DNA from: Acidimicrobiaceae bacterium
GTDB taxonomy: Bacteria; Actinomycetota; Acidimicrobiia; Acidimicrobiales; UBA8190
NCBI GenBank assembly: GCA_003151475.1
Contig: PLXQ01000010.1
Location: forward strand, 13,548-49,551
Reading direction: 5' to 3'
Length of the DNA: 36,004 bases
Part shown: piece by piece, positions 1 to 7,481 of the stretch
Layout: each line of letters opens with the position of its first letter
Numbering within the stretch: position 1 is the first letter of the stretch
Program-made: the position numbers and the translations under genes
Notes under the pieces: model-generated
Seen by the model: only the letters and a program-made list of their open reading frames with translations
Told to the model about the DNA's origin: nothing
The model's database searches: none

Positions 1-312
1 GAGCTCGAGAACGAGGTGATGGCCCATCCGGGGGTGTTCGAGGCGGCCGTGATCGGCGTGCCCGACGCCAAGTGGGACGAGCGTCCGCTCGTGGTGGTGG
101 TGGTGTCCGAAGAGGAGCATCCCGATCCCGACGCGCTGGTCGAATTCCTGACCGGACGGGTGGCGCGGTGGTGGCTGCCCGAGCGGTGGGCGTATGTCGA
201 TGAGCTGCCCAAGACGAGCGTGGGCAAGTTCGACAAGAAGGCGCTGCGTAGCCAAGTGGCCGACGGGAAGATCGAGATCCACGAGGTCGGCGCCGCGCGC
301 CGCGCCGACTGA
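1..312 (+). CDS. Acyl-CoA synthetase (AMP-forming), C-terminal end
   Basis: This is the last 103 residues of a gene that begins before the window; the frame is open from base 1 and stops with TGA at 310-312. It is the mobile C-terminal domain of an acyl-CoA synthetase of the ANL superfamily, which activates a carboxylic acid with ATP and transfers it to CoA. The sequence ELENEVMAHPGVFEAAVIGV near the start and the A10-type motif PKTSVGKFDKKALR near the end are diagnostic. The lysine in VGKFDKK is the residue that in this family closes over the acyl-adenylate. Substrate cannot be told from this part; the PKTSVGKFDKK wording is typical of medium/long-chain fatty-acid ligases. It is followed by a small unassigned gene after 20 bp. 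Confidence 0.9.
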   Translation, partial: ELENEVMAHPGVFEAAVIGVPDAKWDERPLVVVVVSEEEHPDPDALVEFLTGRVARWWLPERWAYVDELPKTSVGKFDKKALRSQVADGKIEIHEVGAARRAD

Positions 313-332
313 GGACAGCGGACTCGACGTTC

Positions 333-548
333 ATGGGTGCCGAGGATCTGGCCGAACGCTTGGCTCAGCTGTCGGAAGAGATCGGCGATCTGGCTTTCGA
401 CCGATTGCGCGAAGCGTCGTCGTCGGCCGGCCGCGGTGAGGCGCAACCGGCGCTCGTGGCTGAGGAGAAGCGTCTCACCCGTGCCCGGCGCGCCGTCGAC
501 AAGGCCGTCGTGCTGCTGCGGGCCCCGGGCGAGAGCATCGACGACTGA
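333..548 (+). CDS. Small unassigned helical protein
   Basis: This 71-residue reading frame starts with ATG 20 bp after the acyl-CoA synthetase stop and ends 15 bp before the stop of the convergent gene at 564. I do not recognise a named family. The sequence is charged and helix-prone: a segment MGAEDLAERLAQLSEEIGD, a short Ser/Ala/Gly linker, then a second basic helix EEKRLTRARRAVDKAVVLLR. There is no signal peptide, membrane segment or cysteine. No strong Shine-Dalgarno is visible before the ATG. The codon use matches the surrounding genes and the frame fits neatly between two real genes, which is the main reason to call it. It could be co-transcribed with the ligase. Confidence 0.55.
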   Translation: MGAEDLAERLAQLSEEIGDLAFDRLREASSSAGRGEAQPALVAEEKRLTRARRAVDKAVVLLRAPGESIDD

Positions 549-563
549 CGGTTTTCGGCAGGG

Positions 564-1388
564 TCACCGTGCGCGTCGCCGCAACTCACGCTCAGCGACG
601 AGAAGTGTTGCCTTTTCTCGCTTCTGCCGCGTGACCGCCTTTTGGAGCTCCTGCGAAGCCTCCTTCACCTCGCGCTCCGCTTTGCGTAAGTGAGCAGCAA
701 TGTCGCGTCGACGGGAGTTTGCTGCATCATGACGCTGACGGGCCTGGTCGAGAGCCGCGCTGGCGGTGTCCAATGCAGTTTGGGATGCGGCCATGGCCTT
801 CTCGGCTTCGTCGAGAAGATTCCGACGAGCATCATCGGGTTCGGATTGTGACTCAGAGCTCTGCCTCTTGCTGGTCCGTCGTCCGCGTGTCAGGACGTCG
901 GGCTCGGTGGTCTGAACGCCACCGAATCCGACGTGGCTCAGGGCATCTGGGAGTCGACCAGCCTTGAGTGCGAGGCCGGACGACTCATTGGCCATGGCCG
1001 CTTCTATCGTGGCCACGAGTTGTCGTTGAACGTCCGTGCCGAACGACATTCCCGCAGTCTTGGCCTCAACGGCGGCGAGCCGTAGAACGCGTTGGACAAG
1101 CTCCTGACGGTCGCTCGATAGCCGGCGAAGATCCGCCCCCTTGGACTGATCCTGAGCTTGGCGGAGGTCCTTTCCCAGGGCGAGGATCTTCACGATCTCC
1201 TTCGGGTGGCCTCGGACGAGCTGATTGGCCAGCCACGCTGGCTGAGAGGGCTTGCGGAGCTTTCGGACAGCAGCAGCGGTCTCTTTGTCCTCCGAGGCCG
1301 AGAGTTCCTTGGCCCGGGCGTTGCGAGCCTCGGTGAACTGCTCCATAGGTAGGCCATAGAGTTCGTCGGCCACGTCGTCCAGAGCCAT
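564..1388 (-). CDS. Conserved actinobacterial coiled-coil protein of unknown function
   Basis: The protein has 274 residues. The N-terminal part (about 1-80) carries a pattern I recognise from many actinobacterial hypothetical proteins: DDVADELYGLPMEQFTEARN followed by KLRKPSQPAWLANQLVR. From about residue 185 to the end it is almost entirely charged heptad-like sequence rich in Ala, Glu, Arg and Lys (for example AEREVKEASQELQKAVTRQK), so a long C-terminal coiled coil is likely. There are no membrane segments or signal peptide, so it should be cytoplasmic. The ATG at 1386-1388 was chosen because the recognisable domain begins directly after it. Base composition here is a little lower in G+C than in the rest of the window. 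No function can be given. Confidence 0.75.
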   Translation of the reverse strand: MALDDVADELYGLPMEQFTEARNARAKELSASEDKETAAAVRKLRKPSQPAWLANQLVRGHPKEIVKILALGKDLRQAQDQSKGADLRRLSSDRQELVQRVLRLAAVEAKTAGMSFGTDVQRQLVATIEAAMANESSGLALKAGRLPDALSHVGFGGVQTTEPDVLTRGRRTSKRQSSESQSEPDDARRNLLDEAEKAMAASQTALDTASAALDQARQRHDAANSRRRDIAAHLRKAEREVKEASQELQKAVTRQKREKATLLVAERELRRRAR

Positions 1389-1777
1389 CTCCGCATCATC
1401 GCTCGCCGGCGCACACCCGCGCAGTCAATGTGTGATTTCGCAAACATGCAATGGAAATCCAAAGATGGGATGTGGAACCTCCTTCCAGAAAGGTCATTCC
1501 GACCTTCTCCATCAGCCGCCCGACGCTCGGTGTTCGGCGCTATATACGCCCGTCTGCCATGTACTGCGTCATGTGAGGATCCTGGCGGAGCGGCAGTGCC
1601 CGCCACCACTGCTCGGAAAGCCAACGTTATGGCTGTAATGCCGTTGCCGAGCCCTCATCACGTACAAATCGCCAAGGCCGGTTGAAGGCGCGGACCAGCG
1701 CCCATAGAGTGCTGGCGTGGATATTCAGCGCCCAAGCGCTGGCACTGGTGCCGCAGTCGGCGGCGAAGGGGGTCCCC
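1389..1777. other. 389-bp intergenic region between divergent genes
   Basis: The gap separates the divergent coiled-coil gene and the universal stress gene and must hold promoters for both. It is noticeably richer in A+T than its surroundings, including CGCTATATACGCC near 1549. A 6-bp perfect hairpin CAGCGC-CCAA-GCGCTG lies at 1726-1741, about 36 bp before the usp start, and a similar imperfect inverted repeat (CCAGCGC to GTGCTGG) lies just upstream at about 1695-1715. Reading frames across it are short and look random. No RNA gene was recognised. Confidence 0.5.
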
Positions 1778-2218
1778 ATGTACAAAGCGATTGTCGTTGG
1801 CACCGACGGGTCAGACCGGGCCGACGTCGCCGTCAATGAGGCTTTTGCCCTGGCAAAGATGACGGGGGCCAAGGTACATGCCGTCCATGCAGTTCACGCC
1901 GCGGCCGCGACGGGATTCTCTGACGTGCCGGGAACCGCGCAGTCAACCAGTGCCAGCCTGCGCGAGCACGTTGACCACGTCGGCACGGAGCTGCTTGCCA
2001 AGGCCGAACATCAGGGGGTGTCTGCCGAGATGCACAATCCCGAGGGTGACCCGGCGGATGCGCTCATCAGCGTCGCCAACGCTGTGGACGCCGACATCAT
2101 CGTGGTTGGAAACCGGGGTATGGCAGGGATGAAACGCCTTGTGCTCGGGAGCGTGCCCAACAAGGTGTCGCATCAGTGCCCCTGCAGCCTGCTCATCGTG
2201 AACACGGACCGCACCTGA
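1778..2218 (+). CDS. Universal stress protein, UspA family
   Basis: This 146-residue single-domain universal stress protein starts MYKAIVVGTDGSDRADVAV, the usual first strand and nucleotide-binding loop. Near the C-terminus it has the complete ATP-binding signature G-2x-G-9x-G-(S/T): GNRG, nine residues, then GS, so it belongs to the ATP-binding subgroup. Such proteins act in the cytoplasm in stress, hypoxia and dormancy responses; what this one controls is not known. An upstream in-frame start would add 32 residues that look non-coding. The ATG at 1778 has a purine-rich Shine-Dalgarno (GAAGGGGG) a few bases before it and starts exactly where the family starts. It is alone on its strand: the next gene is convergent, 5 bp away. 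Confidence 0.9.
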   Translation: MYKAIVVGTDGSDRADVAVNEAFALAKMTGAKVHAVHAVHAAAATGFSDVPGTAQSTSASLREHVDHVGTELLAKAEHQGVSAEMHNPEGDPADALISVANAVDADIIVVGNRGMAGMKRLVLGSVPNKVSHQCPCSLLIVNTDRT

Positions 2219-2223
2219 TCCCT

Positions 2224-3303
2224 CTAGGGCGACGAGAGAGCGCTCCTCATCCGGGCGATGACCTCGTCGACGACGTCGGTGGTGGTGGCATCGCCGCCGA
2301 GATCGAAGGTCCGGACACCGTCGGCGGCGGCACCCAAGGTGGAGGAACGGATGGCGCCGGCGACGATCGCCGCGCCGGGATCTCCGCGCCGCGCCGCATA
2401 GTCGAGCACGGCGGCACAGGCCAGGAGCATGGCCATGGGGTTGGCGACATCTTTTCCGAGCAGTGACGGGGCCGTGCCGTGGGGCGCCTCGGCCATGGCC
2501 ACGGTGGGGTGGAGGTCGTCGTCGAGTGCGAGGAGGACCGATTCGGCCCCGGCGATCGAGCCGAAGAGAGCCAGGACGAGATCGGAGAGGACGTCGCCGT
2601 CGCGGTTCAATGCGGGGATGACGAGGGGCATCTCGCCGGATTCGGTGAGGAGACCGGCGTAGGCGGCATCGATGAGGATGGGGCGGTAGCGGACCTCTTG
2701 ATGGCGGAGCGCCGCTGCGTCCATCTCCTCTTTGAGCAGTCCCTCGTAGAGCGGTGAGACCGTCCACTTCGGCCCGCCGTAGACGCAGGCGTCGAGGGCG
2801 GCGGCGCTCTGGAAGGAGTACTCGGCCACGGCCCGGCAGGTGCCGCGGTCGATGCGTTCGGTGCGCCAGGCCTGCTCGTCTTTCGTCCCCGGGGTGCCCG
2901 TTCTCTTCTCCTGCGCCCCGTAGGCGTCGCCCACCGCCATGCGGACGACCACGATGGGGTGGACGACCGGCGCCAGGGGGACGACGCCGGGAATTCTCCG
3001 GCCCGTGCGGACGATGACCGAGCCACCCACCCCTTCGCGCAGGATGCGGTTGGGCGAACCGACGTCTCCCACCTCGGGGGGCGTGATGGTGGCCGCCTTC
3101 AGGCCCAGCCCGAGGGCGCGCATGGCCAGCGCCGCTTCGCTGACGACGGCGTTGGCCGTCGCCCGCCGATTCTCGAGGGAGAGATCGAAGCGCTGGAGCT
3201 CGATCCGAATACCGAGAGGCGGGGAGTTGAGGACGCGCAGCGCCTGCTCCAGGAGCTCCTGTCCCGTCTCGTCGCCCTCGCAGACCACCAACGCGGTGCC
3301 CAT
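2224..3303 (-). CDS. Isocitrate/isopropylmalate dehydrogenase family protein, divergent
   Basis: The protein has 359 residues and is a beta-decarboxylating dehydrogenase related to eukaryote-type NADP isocitrate dehydrogenases. The match runs in order: ATITPPEV (71-78), SPNRILR (83-89, carrying the Ser, Asn and Arg that bind isocitrate), RMAVGDAY (121-128, Arg and catalytic Tyr), GPKW (Lys179), LID (Asp212) and RDGDVLSD (234-241, the metal-binding aspartates). In the coenzyme site, however, it reads EAPHGTAPSLLGKDVANP instead of the HGTVTRHYR form of NADP-IDH, which resembles isopropylmalate dehydrogenases and NAD-type enzymes. It is also shorter than type-II IDH (about 400 residues). The reaction is probably oxidation and decarboxylation of a 2-hydroxy dicarboxylate; the substrate is uncertain. 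It is the last gene of the long minus-strand run, 14 bp after the LOG gene. Confidence 0.75.
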   Translation of the reverse strand: MGTALVVCEGDETGQELLEQALRVLNSPPLGIRIELQRFDLSLENRRATANAVVSEAALAMRALGLGLKAATITPPEVGDVGSPNRILREGVGGSVIVRTGRRIPGVVPLAPVVHPIVVVRMAVGDAYGAQEKRTGTPGTKDEQAWRTERIDRGTCRAVAEYSFQSAAALDACVYGGPKWTVSPLYEGLLKEEMDAAALRHQEVRYRPILIDAAYAGLLTESGEMPLVIPALNRDGDVLSDLVLALFGSIAGAESVLLALDDDLHPTVAMAEAPHGTAPSLLGKDVANPMAMLLACAAVLDYAARRGDPGAAIVAGAIRSSTLGAAADGVRTFDLGGDATTTDVVDEVIARMRSALSSP

Positions 3304-3317
3304 TGATGACCCTCGGG

Positions 3318-4469
3318 TCAGTCCACCCAGGTGTTGACGACGTCGATCATCTGGCGGAGCCGGCCGTAGTGGATGCGGTCGAAGCGGAAGGCCAGGCGGG
3401 GGAGATCGACATTGTCACGCGACGAGCGTTCGGGCGAGAGCGGCTTCGACGGTCGGATGGCGCCGCCGCCGATGACGATGTCGGCGAACCGACGGTTGAG
3501 CTCGGCCAGCTGGCCCCGCGACGGGGCGTGCTGGAGGCGCATGACGAGAAGGTCGCCCACCCAGCGGACCGAGTGGTAGTTGCGGAAGAAACCCAGGATC
3601 TCGTTGGTGGCGATGTCGACGTCGGCGGTGATGCGGTAGAGGCAGTGGTCCTCGGGTGAGACGAGACCACGGGTGGCCACCTGCTCGTCGACGAAGCGCT
3701 GCCAGCCCCGCCAGTAGGTGCCGTCGGGGACGTCCAGGAAAACGAGGGGCGCCGGTTGGGCCTTGCCCGTCTGGAGCAGGGTCAGCAATTCGAAGGCTTC
3801 GTCCAGGGTGCCGAAGCCGCCGGGGAGAACGGCATAGCCGTCGGATTCCTTGATGAGCATGAGCTTGCGGGTGAAGAAGTAGCGCATCTCGACGAGCTTC
3901 GGGTCCTGGGCGATGAAGGGGTTGGCCCCCTGCTCGTGGGGGAGGCGGATGTTCACGCCGATGGACATCTCGCGGCCGGCGCCCTCCATGCCCGCCGCCA
4001 TGATGCCGGGGCCGGCCCCGGTCACCACCATCCAGCCGTGCGAGGCCATGCGCTCGGCCAGGCGGCGGGTCTGGACGTAGAGAGGATCCTCGGGAAGGGT
4101 GCGGGCCGAGCCGAAGAAGGTGACCTTGAGGGCGTTTCGGTAAGGGCGGAAGACGCGGAAGGCCTCGGCCATCTCGGCCAGGGCGGCGGCGGCCAGCTTC
4201 AGGTCGATGGGCTCGGTGTGTTCGGCGGCCAGAAGGGCGACGGTGGCGAAGATGGCGCGGTAGAGGTCGGGTCGCTCGGTGACACCGGCCGATGCGAGCA
4301 GCGCGTCGACGAGATGGGCGTGGGCCGGATCGAGGACCTCGGTCGGTAGCTGCTCGGCCCCGGCGGTGTCGGCCGACAACGGGGGAGGGGGGGACTCGTC
4401 CTCCAGAGGAGTAACGGTGTCTCCCGGCGGTGTGACGGTGTCGCCCGGCGGTGTGACGGAGTCGGTCAC
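3318..4469 (-). CDS. LOG family protein (nucleoside 5'-monophosphate phosphoribohydrolase-like)
   Basis: This 383-residue protein has the LOG/lysine-decarboxylase-like Rossmann domain. Visible motifs are FFGSART, the glycine-rich VVTGAGPGIMAAGMEGAG, and the signature PGGFGTLDE, whose Glu and preceding Arg (MRYFFTRK) form the active site in cytokinin-activating LOG enzymes. Members cleave AMP or related nucleotides to base and ribose phosphate; the long forms with an extra C-terminal part, like this one, are mostly uncharacterised. The reading frame is open far upstream inside fbiC, but that extension is an antisense-like shadow. I chose GTG at 4469, 5 bases after the fbiC stop, with GAGGG overlapping that stop as a weak Shine-Dalgarno. 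The first 30 residues are low-complexity with a repeated TPPGDTV unit, so the true start could lie slightly inside. Confidence 0.8.
   Translation of the reverse strand: MTDSVTPPGDTVTPPGDTVTPLEDESPPPPLSADTAGAEQLPTEVLDPAHAHLVDALLASAGVTERPDLYRAIFATVALLAAEHTEPIDLKLAAAALAEMAEAFRVFRPYRNALKVTFFGSARTLPEDPLYVQTRRLAERMASHGWMVVTGAGPGIMAAGMEGAGREMSIGVNIRLPHEQGANPFIAQDPKLVEMRYFFTRKLMLIKESDGYAVLPGGFGTLDEAFELLTLLQTGKAQPAPLVFLDVPDGTYWRGWQRFVDEQVATRGLVSPEDHCLYRITADVDIATNEILGFFRNYHSVRWVGDLLVMRLQHAPSRGQLAELNRRFADIVIGGGAIRPSKPLSPERSSRDNVDLPRLAFRFDRIHYGRLRQMIDVVNTWVD
4415..4456. repeat. 21-bp tandem repeat in the LOG gene 5' end
   Basis: Two adjacent 21-bp units, 4415-4435 and 4436-4456, are identical but for one base. 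They encode the repeated TPPGDTV-like heptapeptide at the N-terminus of the LOG protein. Because the period is a multiple of three, copy-number change would not break the frame. A run of G residues just downstream (4380-4393) encodes a proline stretch. Confidence 0.85.
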
Positions 4470-4474
4470 GGCCC

Positions 4475-6760
4475 TCAGCAGGGGGCGGGGACGCGGCCGT
4501 AGAGGGTGGTGCGCTGCTCCAGGCGGCGTCCCAGGGGTTCCACGACGGCGGCGAATTCGTCCTCGCCCATGAACTGGCCGTGACTGGCACCCGCGGCGCG
4601 CGAGATGTTCTCGTCCATGAGGGTGCCGCCCAGATCGTTGACCCCGGCGCGGAGCAACTGGGTGGCGCCGACGGCTCCCATCTTCACCCAGGAGACCTGG
4701 ATGTTGTCGATGGAGCCGTGGTAGGCGATGCGGCCCACGGCGTGCATGAGGAGCGCCTCGCGGAAGGTGGGGCCCCGGCGGGCCTTGTGCTGGAGGTAGA
4801 TGGGGGTGGCCATGTGGACGAAGGGGAGGGGGACGAACTCGGTGAAGCCACCGGTCTCGGCCTGCAGAGCGCGGGTGCGGACGATGTGGCGGGCCCAGGA
4901 GCGGGGGCGTTCGACGGCGCCGAACATGATGGTGACGTTCGAACGGAGGCCCACCGAGTGGGCCGTGCGGTGCGCCTCGAGCCACTGCTCGGTGTTGATC
5001 TTGTCCGGGCACAGAACGGCGCGGACCTCGTCGTCCAAGATCTCGGCCGCCGTGCCCGGCAGGGTGGCGAGGCCGGCGTCTTTCAGCCGGCGGAGGTAGT
5101 CGGCCAGGGGCTCGTCGAGACGCTTGGCCCCTTCGGTGACCTCGAGAGCGGTGAAGGCGTGGATGTGGATGCGGTCGGTGGCGGCGCGGACGGCGCGGAT
5201 GACGTCCAGGTAGTAGTCGCCGTCGAAGGAGGGGTGGATACCTCCTTGGAGACAGACCTCGGTGGCGCCCAGCTCTTCGGCCTCGCGGACGCGGTCGGTG
5301 ATGTCGGAGAGCTCGAGGAGATAGGGCGAGCCCCGGAGGTTGAGCGAGAGGGGACCCTTCGAGAAAGCACAGAAGCGGCACTTGAAGGTGCAGACGTTGG
5401 TGTAGTTGATGTTGCGGTTGGCCACCCAGGTGACGATGTCTCCCACGGTGTCGGCCCGGAGCTGGTCGGCCAGCTCGGCCACGGCCCGGACCTCGCGACC
5501 GCGGGCGCCGAAGAGGGTGACGATCTCGTCCTCGTCGGGAACCTGGCCCAGAGTGACCCCGGTGAGGACCTCGGCCAGCGGACTGCCCGCACCCGGTAAC
5601 GGCGCCACGGCTGGAGCTTCGGTGACCGCCGCCAGGAGAGCGGGGGGATCGGCCGTGCCCCCCGAGCACCAGGGGTCCTCGCGGCCGAGGCCGTCGGCGT
5701 CGGCGTGGTCGAGGACGAAGAAGCGCATGGCCGGGTCGAGGAAGCGCTCGGGTTGGTGGGCGAACTCGGGGTAGACGGTGAGGCGGGGGGCGAGGGTCAT
5801 ACCGGCCGCCTCGGTGGCGGCGTGCAGGATGTCGAGGCCGGGCCAGGCCCGTTCGGGGTTGACGTGGTCGATAGTGACGGGCGAGACACCGCCCCAGTCG
5901 TCGATGCCCGATTCGAGCAGCGGTGCCAGGTCGTCCGAAAGGTTGGGCGGCGCCTGAACATGGACATCGGCCGGGAGAAGGAGCCGGGCCACGGCGATGG
6001 TCCAGGCCAGTTCGTCGGCAGGACAGGGGGGCGCGTTGTGCATGGCCGTGTCCGGCTTCGGTAAGAAATTCTGGACGATGACCTCTTGGATGTGGCCGAA
6101 GCTCCGATGGGAGTCGGCGATGGCAGTGAGGGTGTCGATGCGACCGGCGCGTGTCTCGCCGATGCCGACGAGGAGGCCGGTGGTGAAGGGAATGGAGAGC
6201 TCACCGGCGAAGCGCAGCGTGGCCAGGCGGCGGTCGGGTGTCTTGTCCGGCGCGCCGCGGTGACAGGCCAGATCGGGATCGAGGGACTCGAGCATCATGC
6301 CCTGGCTGGCCGAGACCGGACGGAGCCGTTCGAGGTCGTCCTTGGCCAGGGCACCGGCGTTGGCATGGGGGAGAAGACCCGTCTCGTCTCGGACCAAGGT
6401 GCAGGCGGCCACCAGGTAGTCGACGGTGGAGGTGAAGCCGTGCTCGGTGAGCCACTGCCGGGCCACCGGGTAGCGGTCTTCGGGGCCTTCGCCCAGGGTG
6501 AAGAGCGCCTCGTGGCAGCCCGCGGCGGCGCCGGCCCGGGCGATGGCCAGGACTTCGTCGGAGGAGAGGTAGGCGGCGGCGAGGCGGGCCGGAGGCTTGG
6601 CGAAGGTGCAGTAGCCGCAGCGGTCACGGCAGAGGTGGGTGAGGGCGATGAAGACCTTCGGGGAATAGGTGATCCGGTTCCCGTGGCTGGCGAACCGGAC
6701 GGCCCGGGCCTCGGCCTGCAGGTCGGCGAGGGTGGCCACGAGGAGGTCGTTGCGGTCCAC
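4475..6760 (-). CDS. fbiC: FbiC, bifunctional F0 synthase (CofG-CofH fusion)
   Basis: This 761-residue fusion makes F0, the deazaflavin core of cofactor F420, from 5-amino-6-ribitylaminouracil and tyrosine. It has two radical SAM domains, each with a CxxxCxxC cluster motif. The CofG half comes first with CRDRCGYC (Cys44, 48, 51), the CofH half second with CTFKCRFC (Cys457, 461, 464). Both halves look complete, including the CofH segment TEVCLQGGIHPSFDGDYY. The frame is open back into pgl, but homology begins at VDRNDLLVATLADLQ. I prefer GTG at 6760 because AAGGTGA stands 6 bases before it; GTG at 6769 is possible. It follows pgl by 52 bp and precedes the LOG gene by 5 bp, so the three are probably one transcript. 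It indicates that this organism makes F420. Confidence 0.95.
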   Translation of the reverse strand: MDRNDLLVATLADLQAEARAVRFASHGNRITYSPKVFIALTHLCRDRCGYCTFAKPPARLAAAYLSSDEVLAIARAGAAAGCHEALFTLGEGPEDRYPVARQWLTEHGFTSTVDYLVAACTLVRDETGLLPHANAGALAKDDLERLRPVSASQGMMLESLDPDLACHRGAPDKTPDRRLATLRFAGELSIPFTTGLLVGIGETRAGRIDTLTAIADSHRSFGHIQEVIVQNFLPKPDTAMHNAPPCPADELAWTIAVARLLLPADVHVQAPPNLSDDLAPLLESGIDDWGGVSPVTIDHVNPERAWPGLDILHAATEAAGMTLAPRLTVYPEFAHQPERFLDPAMRFFVLDHADADGLGREDPWCSGGTADPPALLAAVTEAPAVAPLPGAGSPLAEVLTGVTLGQVPDEDEIVTLFGARGREVRAVAELADQLRADTVGDIVTWVANRNINYTNVCTFKCRFCAFSKGPLSLNLRGSPYLLELSDITDRVREAEELGATEVCLQGGIHPSFDGDYYLDVIRAVRAATDRIHIHAFTALEVTEGAKRLDEPLADYLRRLKDAGLATLPGTAAEILDDEVRAVLCPDKINTEQWLEAHRTAHSVGLRSNVTIMFGAVERPRSWARHIVRTRALQAETGGFTEFVPLPFVHMATPIYLQHKARRGPTFREALLMHAVGRIAYHGSIDNIQVSWVKMGAVGATQLLRAGVNDLGGTLMDENISRAAGASHGQFMGEDEFAAVVEPLGRRLEQRTTLYGRVPAPC

Positions 6761-6812
6761 GGCGGTCACCTTAGTGGGCTGTCTCTCGGGTCCGACCCGA
6801 CCGAGGTGATGC

Positions 6813-7481
6813 TCAGCGGCCGGCGGCGGCGTGGTCGACGAGCCAGACGATCTCCCCGGCCCGGACGCGGGTGGCGGGCACGTCGACGCCCGAGCTGATC
6901 TGGCTCCAGATGTCGCGCTTGGACGCACCGGCCAGGGTGAAGACGACCCGTCGGGCCCGGGCAATGGCCCCGAAGGTCAGGGTCATGCGCTTGTGGGGAT
7001 TGCGGCCGCTCGGGTCGGTGGTGATGAGGGCCATCCGGCCCGGCGGTGCGTCGAGGTCGGCCGTCCCCGGGAACAGAGAGGCCGTGTGGCCGTCGGGGCC
7101 GACACCCAGATGGACGAGATCGAGGGCGGGTAGCCAGGCCAGCAGCCGGTCGTAGTCGTCGACGTCGTCGCACGACATGGGGTGGAAGCCGGCAACATCG
7201 CCCACGCGATCGAGCAGGGCCTCGCGTACGAGACGCTGGTTGGCGTCGGGATCGTCGGGCGCCACGCACCGCTCATCGCCCATGAGGACGTCGACCACGC
7301 TCCAGTCGATGGCTCCGGCCGACGCGTCGGCCAGGGACTCGTAGCAGAGCCGGGCCGTGGGGCCTCCGGACAGGACCAGGGTGAAGCCGGGCTCGGCCCG
7401 GGTGGCGAAGCTGTCGAGGACGGTGTCGGCGAAAGAGGCAGCGATGTCGTCGACGGTGCGGACGGTACCCGTCGGGGTCAC
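6813..7481 (-). CDS. pgl: 6-phosphogluconolactonase
   Basis: This 222-residue enzyme hydrolyses 6-phosphogluconolactone, the product of Zwf, to 6-phosphogluconate. It is the NagB/SugarP-isomerase-like type: SGGPTARLCYE (38-48) is the phosphate-binding loop, GDERCVAPDDPDANQRLVRE (68-87) the conserved central motif, and LGVGPDGHTASLFPG (125-139) the catalytic segment with its histidine. Length is near the usual 230-250 residues. It starts with GTG at 7481 in a GTGA overlap with the zwf stop codon, so translation is probably coupled to zwf. The two enzymes catalyse consecutive steps. Confidence 0.95.
   Translation of the reverse strand: MTPTGTVRTVDDIAASFADTVLDSFATRAEPGFTLVLSGGPTARLCYESLADASAGAIDWSVVDVLMGDERCVAPDDPDANQRLVREALLDRVGDVAGFHPMSCDDVDDYDRLLAWLPALDLVHLGVGPDGHTASLFPGTADLDAPPGRMALITTDPSGRNPHKRMTLTFGAIARARRVVFTLAGASKRDIWSQISSGVDVPATRVRAGEIVWLVDHAAAGR

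Noticed and set aside
3318..5669. A 783-residue version of the LOG protein reading far into fbiC
   Set aside because: The extra N-terminal 400 residues are Arg/Pro/His-rich, run antiparallel in phase to nothing known and overlap fbiC in another frame. Homology starts after the fbiC stop.
6761..6964. Upstream extension of FbiC into pgl
   Set aside because: These 68 residues are low-complexity Ser/Pro sequence overlapping pgl; the radical SAM protein begins at VDRNDLL behind an AAGGTGA site.
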